Source of the DNA: Kribbella pittospori
Lineage (GTDB): Bacteria > Actinomycetota > Actinomycetes > Propionibacteriales > Kribbellaceae
Direction of reading: 5' to 3'
NCBI RefSeq assembly: GCF_004331465.1
Contig: NZ_SJKB01000001.1
Location: forward strand, 992,001-1,056,000
Length of the DNA stretch: 64,000 nucleotides
In this document: in pieces, positions 29,590 to 43,379 of the stretch
Numbering within the stretch: the stretch's first letter is position 1
Layout: the number at the start of each line of letters is the position of its first letter
The notes under the pieces: model-generated
What the model was told of the DNA's origin: nothing
What the model saw: the letters and a program-made list of their open reading frames with translations, nothing else
The model's database searches: none
Program-made: the position numbers and the translations under genes

Positions 29590-32217
29590 ATGGCGACCCG
29601 CACGTCTTCCCCGGCGCGGGCGCAGAAGTCGGCAGCCAAACGGCCGAGTACGGCTCGTTCGGCTGCTGGTGGACGCTCCCGTCCGTCAGGCGCCCAGAAG
29701 CGTGGGCAGAGCGCGAAGCGCGGTGGATCCACCGCCGCGCGGACCAGTACGCCCAAAAACGGCGGAGCGGGCCCGTTCGCGGCCGCCATGATCGCTCTCG
29801 GCCGCGGTGTCGTGAAGATCTGGATCGGTATCGCGCACCTGCTCGGCAGCATGGTCCGCGGCATCGGCCACGGCGCCCGCGACCTCGACCCCGAGCACCG
29901 CCGCGACGGCGCCGGCATGTTCCTGATCGGCCTGGCGGTCGTGGTGGCCGCCGCCATCTGGTGGGATCTCCCGGGCGCGGTCGGGCACGGCATCCGGACT
30001 GTCGTCGGCGGCAGCGTCGGCATGCTTGGCTGGGCTGTGCCGTTGCTGCTGCTCTTCGTCGCGGTTCGCACGCTGCGTCACCCGGACCGCAACGGTCCGG
30101 CTGGACGCCAGGTGATCGGCTGGACCGCCGTCTCGCTCGGCGTACTCGGCCTGGTCCACATCGCCAACGGCCTGCCCCGCCCGGGCAACCCGGCCGATGC
30201 TCCGCTGCAGGACGCCGGCGGCGCGATCGGGTACGTCGTCTCCTCACTGCTCTCGGACCTGCTCACGCAGTACGTCGCTGCGCCGCTCCTGGTCCTGCTC
30301 GCGATCTTCGGTGCGCTGGTGATCACCGCGACTCCGGTTTACGCGATCCCGCTCCGCGTCCGCGCGGCGTTCGACGTACTGATGGGGCGTACGGCGCTGC
30401 CGGAGGACGCTCCGTCCGTCGCGGCCGCACCGACCGACGACACCGTGCGGCTGACCCGCAAGGAGCGCCGGGCCAAGGCCGCCGCGGACGAGGAGGACGG
30501 GGAGCCGACGGTCAAGCCGTACGACTCGCCGGTGCTCGAAGGACGCGAGATCTCCAAGCGCGGCCGAAAGCCGAAGGCGACGCCTGCGCCGGACGAGGAC
30601 GCGTACGACGTCGACGGCGATGCGGCCGCTGCTGCCGCTGCCGCCGCGACCGGGCCGGTGGTTGCCTCGAGCAAGTCTTCGGACGGGCCGCCCGAGCCGC
30701 CGCCGCACACTCCACTGCCGCAGCGCGTGGAGCAGCTCAGTCTGTCCGGCGACATCACCTACACGCTGCCCGACGGCCAGATGCTCAAGCCGGGCTCGGT
30801 GCACAAGGCGCGGACCAAGGCGTCCGATCAGGTGGTCGACCGGCTGACCGAGGTCTTCGAGCAGTTCGGCATCGACGCCCAGGTCACCGGCTACACGCGC
30901 GGCCCGACAGTCACTCGCTACGAGGTCGAGCTCGGCTCGGCGGTGAAGGTCGAGAAGGTCACTGCGCTGTCGAAGAACATCGCCTACGCGGTGGCCTCGG
31001 CCGACGTACGCATCCTCTCGCCGATTCCGGGCAAGTCCGCGATCGGCATCGAGATCCCGAACACCGACAAGGAGATCGTCAGCCTCGGCGACGTGATCCG
31101 GTCGGCGACCGCCCGCAACGACCACCACCCGATGGTGGCCGGCCTGGGCAAGGACGTCGAGGGCGGCTTCGTCGTCGCGAACATGGCGAAGATGCCGCAC
31201 CTTCTGGTTGCGGGTGCCACCGGCTCGGGTAAGTCGTCGTTCGTGAACTCGCTCATCACCTCGGTCCTGATGCGGGCCACCCCGGACGAGGTGCGGATGA
31301 TCCTGGTCGACCCCAAGCGGGTCGAGCTGAACAACTACGAGGGCATCCCGCACCTGATCACGCCGATCATCACCAACGCGAAGAAGGCCGCCGAGGCGCT
31401 GCAGTGGGTCGTCCGCGAGATGGACATGCGGTACGACGACCTGGCCGCGTTCGGGTTCCGGCATGTCGACGACTTCAACAAGGCGGTCCGCACCGGCAAG
31501 GTGAAGCCGCCGCCGGGCAGCGAGCGGGTGCTGACGCCGTACCCCTATCTGCTGGTCATCGTCGACGAGCTGGCCGACCTGATGATGGTCGCGCCGCGCG
31601 ATGTCGAGGACTCGATCGTCCGGATCACCCAGCTGGCCCGTGCGGCCGGCATCCACCTGGTGCTCGCGACCCAGCGGCCGTCGGTGGACGTGGTGACCGG
31701 TCTGATCAAGGCGAACGTCCCGTCCCGGCTGGCGTTCGCGACCTCGTCGCTGGCCGACAGCCGGGTCATCCTGGACCAGCCGGGTGCGGAGAAGCTGGTC
31801 GGCCAGGGTGACGGCCTGTTCCTGCCGATGGGTGCGAGCAAGCCGATGCGTATCCAGGGCGCCTGGGTGACCGAGTCCGAGATCCGCGGCGTGGTCGAGC
31901 ACTGCAAGACCCAGCTGGAGCCGACGTACCGCGAGGACGTCACCGCTGTGGCCGGGCCGAGCAAGGACCTGGACGACGAGATCGGCGACGACCTCGACCT
32001 GGTCGTGCAGGCGGCCGAGCTGATCGTGTCGACGCAGTTCGGTTCCACGTCGATGCTGCAGCGTAAGCTGCGCGTCGGCTTCGCCAAGGCGGGTCGCCTG
32101 ATGGACATCCTGGAAAGCCGCGGAGTCGTCGGACCGAGCGAGGGTTCCAAGGCGCGCGACGTACTGGTCAAGCCGGACGATCTAGAGGACTTCATCGCGA
32201 CCCTGCGAGGAGAGTGA
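29590..32217 (+). CDS. ftsK: DNA translocase FtsK
   Basis: 875 residues. Basic N-terminal tail, then four or five membrane helices (about residues 105–245) anchoring it at the septum, an Ala/Pro-rich linker, and the RecA-like motor: alpha domain, Walker A G-A-T-G-S-G-K-S at 542–549, Walker B L-L-V-I-V-D-E-L-A-D-L, and the C-terminal gamma winged helix (about 810–875) that reads orienting sequences. It pumps chromosome arms through the closing septum and helps dimer resolution. First gene of a block with the PH-like protein, rodZ, rimO and pgsA. Confidence 0.95.
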   Translation: MATRTSSPARAQKSAAKRPSTARSAAGGRSRPSGAQKRGQSAKRGGSTAARTSTPKNGGAGPFAAAMIALGRGVVKIWIGIAHLLGSMVRGIGHGARDLDPEHRRDGAGMFLIGLAVVVAAAIWWDLPGAVGHGIRTVVGGSVGMLGWAVPLLLLFVAVRTLRHPDRNGPAGRQVIGWTAVSLGVLGLVHIANGLPRPGNPADAPLQDAGGAIGYVVSSLLSDLLTQYVAAPLLVLLAIFGALVITATPVYAIPLRVRAAFDVLMGRTALPEDAPSVAAAPTDDTVRLTRKERRAKAAADEEDGEPTVKPYDSPVLEGREISKRGRKPKATPAPDEDAYDVDGDAAAAAAAAATGPVVASSKSSDGPPEPPPHTPLPQRVEQLSLSGDITYTLPDGQMLKPGSVHKARTKASDQVVDRLTEVFEQFGIDAQVTGYTRGPTVTRYEVELGSAVKVEKVTALSKNIAYAVASADVRILSPIPGKSAIGIEIPNTDKEIVSLGDVIRSATARNDHHPMVAGLGKDVEGGFVVANMAKMPHLLVAGATGSGKSSFVNSLITSVLMRATPDEVRMILVDPKRVELNNYEGIPHLITPIITNAKKAAEALQWVVREMDMRYDDLAAFGFRHVDDFNKAVRTGKVKPPPGSERVLTPYPYLLVIVDELADLMMVAPRDVEDSIVRITQLARAAGIHLVLATQRPSVDVVTGLIKANVPSRLAFATSSLADSRVILDQPGAEKLVGQGDGLFLPMGASKPMRIQGAWVTESEIRGVVEHCKTQLEPTYREDVTAVAGPSKDLDDEIGDDLDLVVQAAELIVSTQFGSTSMLQRKLRVGFAKAGRLMDILESRGVVGPSEGSKARDVLVKPDDLEDFIATLRGE

Positions 32218-32218
32218 C

Positions 32219-32785
32219 GTGACCGCCGCTAGTGCGCAGCCCCGGACCGATCGCTTCGACGGGGATCCCAAGCCGGTGCCGTTCACCATCCGTTCCTCCC
32301 AGAAGGTGCACGGGGGACTGGCCCTCGGCGCGGCCCTGGTCGCGGTGGGCTTCGCCGCATCCGCCTCCACCAGTCCGACCGGCGTACTGCGCTGGATCGC
32401 GGCCGCGGCGTTCGCCGTACTTGCCGTGATCTGCGCGCGGGCCTTGACGGTCGGGGACATGCTGGTCGCCGACGACGTGGGGATCCGGTTGCGAATCGGC
32501 AACGAATGGATCGGGACCCGGTGGGAGGACATCGACCAGGTGACGGTGCTGAAGCGCCGCCATCCGCTCGACGACGGCCGGATAGCCGTTCATTTACAGG
32601 ATCCTGGGCCGATCCTCGGCGCGATGCCGAGTTCGAGCCGCAAGAGAACCGATGCGAATCGGCGGTTGACCGGCTCGTCACTCGCGGTACCGTTCGGGTT
32701 GACGGCACGCCCGTCGAACGGGGAAGTGATACAGGCACTGCACATGCTGGCGGACGCCAGGTGTCCGGTCACGGAACAACTCTGA
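32219..32785 (+). CDS. Membrane protein with bacterial PH-like domain
   Basis: 188 residues from GTG at 32219, one nt after the ftsK stop. Two hydrophobic helices (about residues 33–75) are followed by a segment, V-A-D-D-V-G-I-R-L-R-I-G-N-E-W-I-G-T-R-W-E-D-I, that fits a bacterial PH-like domain as found in DUF3093/YdbT-like membrane proteins. The gene is commonly next to ftsK in Actinobacteria, but its role is unknown; a link to the divisome or envelope is inference from position. Confidence 0.6.
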   Translation: MTAASAQPRTDRFDGDPKPVPFTIRSSQKVHGGLALGAALVAVGFAASASTSPTGVLRWIAAAAFAVLAVICARALTVGDMLVADDVGIRLRIGNEWIGTRWEDIDQVTVLKRRHPLDDGRIAVHLQDPGPILGAMPSSSRKRTDANRRLTGSSLAVPFGLTARPSNGEVIQALHMLADARCPVTEQL

Positions 32786-32900
32786 GTCTGGCGTGACCCC
32801 GTCGCACCAAGGCCGTTGACTTGATGTCGAGGGTCCAAGCCGTCGGCGAGACGACGACGGCCCGAGCAACCAGTCGGGCGATGGAGAGGACGGTGGGGAC

Positions 32901-33653
32901 GTGAGCATCGGCAGCGAGCTCACGGCGGCCCGCGAGCGGGCCGACATGACGATCGAGCAGCTGAGTGCCGCCACCCGGATCAGAACCGGGCTGCTCGTCG
33001 CCATGGAGGCCGACGACTTCTCTCGCTGTGGTGGGAATTTCTACGCCCGCGGGCACATCCGCTCGATCGCTCGCGTGGTCAAGGCCGACCCCGCGCCGCT
33101 GCTCGCGACCTTCGACGCCGAACACGCCGTCGAGGAGGAGAAGTCTCGCCGCGAGGAACGTGCCGTGGTCAAGCGGCCCTCGCTGCACCCGGCCCGCCCG
33201 CGCTGGGCCGTCGTGGTCGGCGCGATCCTGGTCGGCCTGATGGGCTGGGGCATGGTCCGCCTCTTCACACTGCCCAGCGACATCGAGGCCAACGCGTCCA
33301 AGTCCGCCAGCACCACGCCGGCCGTGACTACGCCGGTGGTGTCGAAGTCGACGCCCACGCCGAAGGCGACCCCCAAGCCTCCGCCGAAGCCGCCGGCCCC
33401 GACTCACGTGAAGCTGGTGCTGACCGCGAAGGGCGATGGCTCATACGTCACATTGCGGAACAGCAAGGGCAAGCGCCTCTTCCAGGGCATGGTCGGTCCC
33501 GGTGTGACCCAGACCATCACCAACAAGGGCATCGTCCGAGTCTCCATCGGCGCGCCCGCCAACCTCGTCCTGAGCCTGAACGGCGAGCGCCTGCGAACCA
33601 CCCTCTACCGCTTCACCGTCAAACCCGACGGCACCATCGTGAAGTCCTCCTGA
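32901..33653 (+). CDS. RodZ-like cytoskeleton/HTH protein
   Basis: 250 residues from GTG at 32901. Architecture: N-terminal Cro/XRE helix-turn-helix (L-S-A-A-T-R-I-R-T-G-L-L-V-A-M-E near residue 20 onward), one membrane helix (about 99–118), a Thr/Pro/Lys-rich periplasmic linker and a C-terminal DUF4115 beta domain. This is the layout of RodZ, which in rods links MreB to the membrane; in actinobacteria without a lateral MreB role it may act in septum or envelope assembly. A short hairpin lies at 32871 region before it and another follows the stop. Confidence 0.85.
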   Translation: MSIGSELTAARERADMTIEQLSAATRIRTGLLVAMEADDFSRCGGNFYARGHIRSIARVVKADPAPLLATFDAEHAVEEEKSRREERAVVKRPSLHPARPRWAVVVGAILVGLMGWGMVRLFTLPSDIEANASKSASTTPAVTTPVVSKSTPTPKATPKPPPKPPAPTHVKLVLTAKGDGSYVTLRNSKGKRLFQGMVGPGVTQTITNKGIVRVSIGAPANLVLSLNGERLRTTLYRFTVKPDGTIVKSS

Positions 33654-33661
33654 CACCACCA

Positions 33662-33679
33662 GCCGCGAGCTGCCGCGGC
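33662..33679 (+). terminator. Hairpin just past rodZ-like gene
   Basis: GCCGCG / CGCGGC with a 6-nt loop, 9 nt after the stop. Short, so only a weak terminator. A second 7-bp hairpin, CTCGACG / CGTCGAG, lies at 33747–33767. The rest of the 277-nt gap before rimO shows nothing else. Confidence 0.4.
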
Positions 33680-33917
33680 CCGGCGCCACGTGCTCCACAG
33701 TTGCCGCGGGCTGACACAGTCCCACCCTCCCTGGCGCCGCGAACGCCTCGACGACATCACCGTCGAGAGCACGGGACCGGCTTGAGTTGTCGCAGGTGCG
33801 GTCGGATCCGGTCGCTCGTTCGGTGCCTGTTCTGCCCGGCAGGACTGGCGCGTGCGGTGGGGTGTGCAGGCGGTATGGAAGGTGATGGCTGGTTAGGTGG
33901 GGGACTGCGCGGCGAGT

Positions 33918-33923
33918 CATACT
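33918..33923 (+). promoter_or_regulatory. −10 of rimO (leaderless spacing)
   Basis: CATACT ends 7 nt before the rimO ATG at 33931. The first base deviates from TANNNT. A GTG at 33925 would be an alternative start only 1 nt after this hexamer, which argues for 33931. Confidence 0.4.
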
Positions 33924-33930
33924 CGTGGGG

Positions 33931-35637
33931 ATGACTACGCCACCCACCACCGTCGCCCTGGTCACGCTGGGCTGTGCCCGCAACGATGTCGACTCCGAGG
34001 AACTCGCCGGCCGTCTCGAAGCCGGTGGCTTCCAGCTCGTCGAGGACGCCGCCGACGCGGACACTGTGGTGGTGAACACCTGTGGCTTCGTCGAGGCCGC
34101 CAAGAAGGACTCGGTCGACACCCTCCTGGCTGCCGCCGACTACAAGGACTCCGGCCGCACCCAGGCAGTCGTCGCAGTCGGCTGCCTCGCCGAGCGGTAC
34201 GGCGAACAACTCGCCGACGCACTCCCTGAGACCGACGCGGTCCTCAGCTTCGACGACTACGCGGACATCTCTGATCGCCTCCGCTCCATCCTGTCCGGCA
34301 CTAAGCACCAGCCCCACGTCCCGCGCGATCGCCGCAAACTCCTCCCGCTGGCCCCGTCCGCCCGAGCCGCCACCACCGGCGTAGCCATCCCCGGCCACGG
34401 CGACCACATCCCTGCCGAACTCAAGCCCGTGCGGTCCATCGACTCGGTGGAATCTGACGACGGATCCCAACCACTCAAGGGACGCTTCGTCACGACTGCT
34501 CCCGAGGAGTTGACGATCGACGCGCCGGATCTCACGTCGGCGCCGGCGAGCGGGCCTCGGGTCGTGCGTCGCCGGCTGGACGGTGGACCGATGGCTCCGC
34601 TGAAGCTGGCGTCCGGGTGCGACCGGCGCTGTGCGTTCTGCGCGATCCCGATGTTCCGCGGCGCTTTCGTCTCCCGCCGTCCGACCGAGGTCCTCGGCGA
34701 GGCCCAGTGGCTCGCGGAGAACGGCGTCCGCGAACTGTTCCTGGTCTCCGAGAACTCCACCTCGTACGGCAAGGACCTCGGCGACCTGCGCCTGCTCGAG
34801 ACCCTGGTCAGCGAGGTCGCGGAGGTCCCGGGGATCGCCCGCGTCCGTGTCTCCTACCTGCAGCCCGCGGAGATGCGCCCGACCCTCATCACCGCAATGA
34901 CGTCGACGCCGGGCGTCGTCCCGTACTTCGACCTCTCCTTCCAGCACGCCTCCGGCCCGCTGCTTCGCCGCATGCGCCGCTTCGGTGATGCCGAACGCTT
35001 CCTGGACCTGATCGCCCAGGTCCGCGCCACGGCGCCGACGGCCGGGATCCGCAGCAACGTGATCGTCGGCTTCCCGGGCGAGACGGAGGAGGACGTCGAC
35101 ATCCTGTGCGACTTCCTCTCCCGCGCCGGCCTCGACGCGATCGGCGTCTTCGGCTACTCCGACGAGGACGGCACCGAGGCCGAGACGTACGACGGCAAGC
35201 TCGACGAGGACACCATCGCCGCCCGCCTCGACCGCGTCACCCGCCTCGCCGAGGACCTCACCTCCGCCCGCGCCGAGTCCCGCGTCGGCGAACTCCTCGA
35301 AATCCTCCTCGAGTCCGTCGACCCGACCACCGACCAGTCCACCGGCGCCGAAGCCGACGCAGCCACCGGCACCGAAGCCGACGCGGCCACCGGCACCGAA
35401 GCCGGCGTCGACGCCGAAACCGGCCTGGCCGACGGACGGTCGGGTGAGGGACGGGCGGCTCATCAGGGCCCCGAGGTGGACGGTTCGACGACGGTGATCG
35501 GCCTTCCGGACGGGGTCAACGTCGGTGACATGGTCTCGGCGAAGGTGGTCGGGACGGACGGTGTGGACCTGATCGCAGAGTTTGCGGCACTCGTGAGCCC
35601 CCAGGACAGCCGTCCGGCAGCTAACCTGACCGCGTGA
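33931..35637 (+). CDS. rimO: Ribosomal protein S12 methylthiotransferase RimO
   Basis: 568 residues. RimO adds a methylthio group to Asp of ribosomal protein S12. N-terminal UPF0004 domain with L-G-C-A-R-N and N-T-C-G-F; radical-SAM cluster C-D-R-R-C-A-F-C (Cys230, 234, 237); C-terminal TRAM domain (final about 60 residues). Longer than the usual 430–500: there is an insertion between the first two domains (about 130–210) and a repeat-built linker before TRAM (about 465–500, three 24-bp DNA repeats). Overlaps pgsA by 4 nt. Confidence 0.93.
   Translation: MTTPPTTVALVTLGCARNDVDSEELAGRLEAGGFQLVEDAADADTVVVNTCGFVEAAKKDSVDTLLAAADYKDSGRTQAVVAVGCLAERYGEQLADALPETDAVLSFDDYADISDRLRSILSGTKHQPHVPRDRRKLLPLAPSARAATTGVAIPGHGDHIPAELKPVRSIDSVESDDGSQPLKGRFVTTAPEELTIDAPDLTSAPASGPRVVRRRLDGGPMAPLKLASGCDRRCAFCAIPMFRGAFVSRRPTEVLGEAQWLAENGVRELFLVSENSTSYGKDLGDLRLLETLVSEVAEVPGIARVRVSYLQPAEMRPTLITAMTSTPGVVPYFDLSFQHASGPLLRRMRRFGDAERFLDLIAQVRATAPTAGIRSNVIVGFPGETEEDVDILCDFLSRAGLDAIGVFGYSDEDGTEAETYDGKLDEDTIAARLDRVTRLAEDLTSARAESRVGELLEILLESVDPTTDQSTGAEADAATGTEADAATGTEAGVDAETGLADGRSGEGRAAHQGPEVDGSTTVIGLPDGVNVGDMVSAKVVGTDGVDLIAEFAALVSPQDSRPAANLTA
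35341..35412 (+). repeat. Three 24-bp in-frame repeats in rimO
   Basis: Units begin at 35341, 35365 and 35389. The first two differ at two positions and the third has diverged at its end. Each encodes T-G-x-E-A-D-A-A or a variant, giving an acidic, flexible linker between the radical-SAM and TRAM domains. Confidence 0.85.
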
Positions 35638-36251
35638 CCAACCCGCCGAACCCGGCGCCGCGCGCAGCCGGCCACCTTCACGCGCCCAGCGCGTGGAACG
35701 TGCCGAACGCGCTCACGGTGTTGCGGCTCGTCCTGGTCCCGCTGTTCGTCTGGCTGCTGCTTCGCGACGGCGGCACCGAAGACGGCAACCGGTTGCTCGC
35801 CACCGCCGCGTTCGTGGTGGCGATCGTCACCGACCGCTTCGACGGCGACATCGCCCGCCGGTGGAACCTGGTCACGAACTTCGGCAAGATCGCCGACCCG
35901 ATCGCGGACAAGGCGCTCACCGGAGCGGCGTTCATCGGCCTGTCCATCCTCGGCGAGCTCCCGTGGTGGGTGACCGTGGTCGTCATGGTCCGCGAGTGGG
36001 GCGTCACGGCCCTCCGCTTCTGGGTGATCCGGCACGGTGTGATGCCCGCCAGCCGCGGCGGCAAGCTGAAGACCGTCCTCCAGGCGATCGCTCTCGGCCT
36101 CTACCTCCTTCCGTGGCAATCGGTGGCGGTCCTCCACTGGACCGCCGTAGTCGTGATGGCCGCGGCCGTCATCGTGACGATCGTCACCGGCATCGACTAC
36201 GTAGGCCGAGCCCTCCGCTTGCGAGCCGCGGCAAAACGCCCCCTCCCATGA
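35634..36251 (+). CDS. pgsA: CDP-diacylglycerol–glycerol-3-phosphate phosphatidyltransferase
   Basis: 205 residues from GTG at 35634, overlapping the rimO stop. Contains the CDP-alcohol phosphotransferase motif D-G-x2-A-R-x8-G-x3-D-x3-D (D-G-D-I-A-R … G-K-I-A-D-P-I-A-D), with four to five membrane helices. It makes phosphatidylglycerol phosphate, or a related phosphatidyl-alcohol, at the membrane. The preceding Asp is part of T-D-R-F-D-G. Position after rimO is usual in Actinobacteria. Confidence 0.9.
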   Translation: MTNPPNPAPRAAGHLHAPSAWNVPNALTVLRLVLVPLFVWLLLRDGGTEDGNRLLATAAFVVAIVTDRFDGDIARRWNLVTNFGKIADPIADKALTGAAFIGLSILGELPWWVTVVVMVREWGVTALRFWVIRHGVMPASRGGKLKTVLQAIALGLYLLPWQSVAVLHWTAVVVMAAAVIVTIVTGIDYVGRALRLRAAAKRPLP

Positions 36252-36304
36252 CTTCCTGCGGTCGTCGGCCGGAGCGGTGTGTCGGGTGCGCGATGGCTGG
36301 ATAG

Positions 36305-36856
36305 GTGACTGGTGCCGAGCGGATGGAGGGTGCAGTGGCGGACGGCGTCGTAGTTGGTGGGGGAGCGGACGACGAGCTGGGAGAGGCAGTACGGCGGCTG
36401 GTCGCGCGGCTGAAGGACCGCGGCGAGACCCTGGCCACTGCTGAATCGTTGACGGGCGGACTGGTCGGCGCAGTGCTGACCGACGTGCCCGGCGTGTCGG
36501 CCGTCTACCGGGGCGGTCTGGTCGTCTACGCAACCGAGCTGAAGGCCCAGCTGGCAGGCGTGCCTGAGGACCTGCTGGCGGCTGTGGGGCCAGTTCACCC
36601 GGACACGGCCGAAGCCCTGGCCAAGGGCGTACGAGAGCGTCTGGACGCCACCTACGGGCTGGCGACGACCGGTGTGGCCGGGCCCGACCCGCAGGGAGGC
36701 ATCGAGGCCGGGACTGTGTACGTCGCGGTGGCCGGACCGGGCACTGTGCAGGTGCGGAAGCTTGCGTTGAGCGGTGACCGCGCAACTGTCCGCAGGCGGA
36801 GCGTCCAGGCAGTTTTGGAACTCGCGATCGATCTTGTGCCGGAAGATCTCGACTGA
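36305..36856 (+). CDS. CinA-like nicotinamide-nucleotide amidohydrolase (PncC domain)
   Basis: 183 residues from GTG at 36305. Only the C-terminal CinA domain (PncC) is present: A-T-A-E-S-L-T-G-G near residue 45 with the catalytic Ser/Thr, and [12 protein letters not shown] further on. PncC deamidates NMN to nicotinate mononucleotide, recycling the product of NAD-dependent DNA ligase. The first about 25 residues are not conserved and a later start is possible. Between pgsA and clgR as in many relatives. Confidence 0.9.
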   Translation: MTGAERMEGAVADGVVVGGGADDELGEAVRRLVARLKDRGETLATAESLTGGLVGAVLTDVPGVSAVYRGGLVVYATELKAQLAGVPEDLLAAVGPVHPDTAEALAKGVRERLDATYGLATTGVAGPDPQGGIEAGTVYVAVAGPGTVQVRKLALSGDRATVRRRSVQAVLELAIDLVPEDLD

Positions 36857-37019
36857 TCGGTGTGTTGAGACCAGCATGGGGAGAGGTAAGGCAGACTGGC
36901 ACGGCGCACCGAAGGTGGACATTGCGAGGAGTAGTGACCCAGCAACGGGTACCGTTGGTTCCTACGGTCGAGCTACCGTGCGGGTAGAGACGACCGGACA
37001 GGCGGAAGGGAGAAAGCTC

Positions 37020-37310
37020 ATGGTGCTGGTTCGTGGCCTGCTGGGCGACGTACTGCGGCGTAAGCGGCTGCGCCAGGGGCGCACTCTCCGCGAGGTATCC
37101 GCCGATGCTCGCGTCAGCCTCGGCTACCTGTCCGAGGTGGAGCGCGGCCAGAAGGAAGCCTCCAGCGAGTTGCTCGCGGCGATCTGCATGGCTCTCGAGG
37201 TCCCGCTGTCGACGGTGTTCGCCGAGGTCAGCGAGGACTTGGCCCGCGAAGAGGCCCTGGTCCTGACGCATCCGGCCATCGAGCCCGAGGTCGTTGCCTC
37301 CGCCGCCTGA
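37020..37310 (+). CDS. clgR: ClgR, Clp/chaperone gene regulator (XRE family)
   Basis: 96 residues from ATG at 37020 with a GGAAGGGAG ribosome site. The helix-turn-helix occupies most of the protein: [29 protein letters not shown] is near-identical to ClgR in other Actinobacteria (shown in two motifs R-T-L-R-E-V-S and [11 protein letters not shown]). ClgR activates clpP/clpC and other proteostasis genes under stress and is itself a Clp substrate; the C-terminal V-V-A-S-A-A ending fits ClpXP/ClpCP recognition. Confidence 0.93.
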   Translation: MVLVRGLLGDVLRRKRLRQGRTLREVSADARVSLGYLSEVERGQKEASSELLAAICMALEVPLSTVFAEVSEDLAREEALVLTHPAIEPEVVASAA

Positions 37311-37330
37311 CACCACGCTCAGGCACCTCA

Positions 37331-37777
37331 TCACACGCTCCGTCCGGGAGCGACCGGCTGGATCAGGCCGGTCCTGGTCGGCCAGATCAGCTGCAAAGCC
37401 GGTATCGGGCCGGCGCCGGGCTCCCTGAACATGCTGTTCGCGGTGAACAGATGCGTCGCCGAGTCGGGAAACCGCAGCAACTCGGCCTGCTCCGGCGGCG
37501 GGAAGTACTCCGACAGGTCGTCACCCTCGTCGAACACCGCCCCACCCATCACCGCCCAGGCGAGCGGCTTCACACCCAGATAGGCCCAGCGTGGATCGCT
37601 GTCGAACACGATGATCTCCGGATGATCGTGCAGGCTGAGCCCGAGCGAGTAGCCGAACCCGGGATTGCGGTCGCCGTCGCCGTCGACGTACTGCATCGTC
37701 CAGCCGTAGGTCTGGATGTTCTGGACCAGTTGCCGCGAGTACTGCTCGTCGGTCAAACCACCGCACCGGTCGCACAT
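37331..37777 (-). CDS. DUF4262 protein, LexA-boxed
   Basis: 148 residues. ATG at 37777 has an AGGAGAAGG ribosome site; the longer frame from 37858 would place the LexA box inside the coding region. Starts M-C-D-R-C-G-G, then L-V-Q-N-I-Q-T-Y-G-W-T-M-Q-Y-V and F-G-Y-S-L-G-L, which is the DUF4262 pattern. The first Cys pair could bind metal. Function unknown; expression should rise after DNA damage because a perfect LexA operator precedes it by 17 nt. Converges with clgR. Confidence 0.8.
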   Translation of the reverse strand: MCDRCGGLTDEQYSRQLVQNIQTYGWTMQYVDGDGDRNPGFGYSLGLSLHDHPEIIVFDSDPRWAYLGVKPLAWAVMGGAVFDEGDDLSEYFPPPEQAELLRFPDSATHLFTANSMFREPGAGPIPALQLIWPTRTGLIQPVAPGRSV

Positions 37778-37793
37778 CACCTTCTCCTCTCGT

Positions 37794-37809
37794 TCGAACA
37801 GATGTTCGA
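37794..37809 (-). promoter_or_regulatory. LexA/SOS box before DUF4262 gene
   Basis: TCGAACAGATGTTCGA is a perfect match to the actinobacterial SOS consensus TCGAAC-N4-GTTCGA, 16 nt from the DUF4262 ribosome site/start region. A DnaA-box-like TTGTCCACA is at 37851–37859. Confidence 0.85.
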
Positions 37810-37861
37810 TACGCTGGAGAAGATATCCGTGTTCCGGCCCGTCGCCGGGGTTGTCCACAGG

Positions 37862-38668
37862 TCAGTTCGCGGGCTCACCTTCCGGCGCGCCGGGCTGGCA
37901 TACCGGGCACCAGTAGCTGACCCGCTCGCGGGTCGGTTCGCCGATCGACGCCGTCCGAATCTTCGTGCCGCAGCGCCTGCACTGTTTGCCGGCGCGCTCG
38001 TGCACCCAAGACCGCCGGCCGGGCCGGTCGATGCCGGTACTCACCTGGGTGCCGTTGCGCAGGTTGGCTTTCATCAGCCGTCGGCTGAGGTCGACGGCAG
38101 CGGGGATGTCGACGTCCGAGACTGGTCGCCAAGGGTCGAGACCGAGCAGGAAGCAAACCTCGGAGCGGTAGAAGTTCCCGATCCCGGCCAGGTTCCGCTG
38201 GTCCAGGAGTGCCTCGCTGATGGTTCGTGCGGGATCGGCCTCCAGGTTCGCGATCGCCTGGTCGCGGTCGAACGACGGAGACAGCAGATCCGGTCCAAGG
38301 TGGCCGACTACGGTGTCTTCGGCGTCCGTCGCCACCAACTCGAGCACCGGCAGACGGTAGCCGACGGCCTTCCATGCGGCGGTCTCCAGCACTGCTCGAA
38401 TCTGGTGGTCCGGCCCGCCGTGCCAACGCTCGCCAGGCCGATACAGATGCCAGCTCCCGTCCATCCGTAAGTGGCTGTGCACCGTAATCCCGCCGGACAC
38501 GCGCATCAGCAGGTGCTTGCCGCGCGCAATGACCTCGAGCATGGTCCGGCCGCTCAGATCGGTTGTCGCCAGCGTGGGCACGCGGAAGTCCGTCGCCGTC
38601 AGCTCCTGGCCGCTGAGTGCCTGATGCAGCCTTTTGCACGCCCGCCAGACGGTGTCTCCCTCAGGCAT
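37862..38668 (-). CDS. nei2: Endonuclease VIII-type DNA glycosylase (Nei2/Fpg family)
   Basis: 268 residues. Begins M-P-E-G-D-T-V-W: after Met removal Pro2 is the Schiff-base nucleophile and Glu3 the acid, as in Nei enzymes. A helix-two-turn-helix segment contains N-L-A-G-I-G-N-F-Y, and the C-terminal zinc finger has C-R-R-C and C-P-V-C pairs. It removes oxidised pyrimidines. The start lies 3 nt after the lhr stop, so the helicase and glycosylase are made from one message. Confidence 0.9.
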   Translation of the reverse strand: MPEGDTVWRACKRLHQALSGQELTATDFRVPTLATTDLSGRTMLEVIARGKHLLMRVSGGITVHSHLRMDGSWHLYRPGERWHGGPDHQIRAVLETAAWKAVGYRLPVLELVATDAEDTVVGHLGPDLLSPSFDRDQAIANLEADPARTISEALLDQRNLAGIGNFYRSEVCFLLGLDPWRPVSDVDIPAAVDLSRRLMKANLRNGTQVSTGIDRPGRRSWVHERAGKQCRRCGTKIRTASIGEPTRERVSYWCPVCQPGAPEGEPAN

Positions 38669-38671
38669 GGC

Positions 38672-43291
<4,620 letters not shown>

Positions 43292-43379
43292 CTTGCCGGG
43301 TCCCGCCGACAGTTTTCACGCCCGCCCGGATCGCCACGGACCGAGAGCAATGTCCGCACCGTCTGGAATGATCGTGGGC

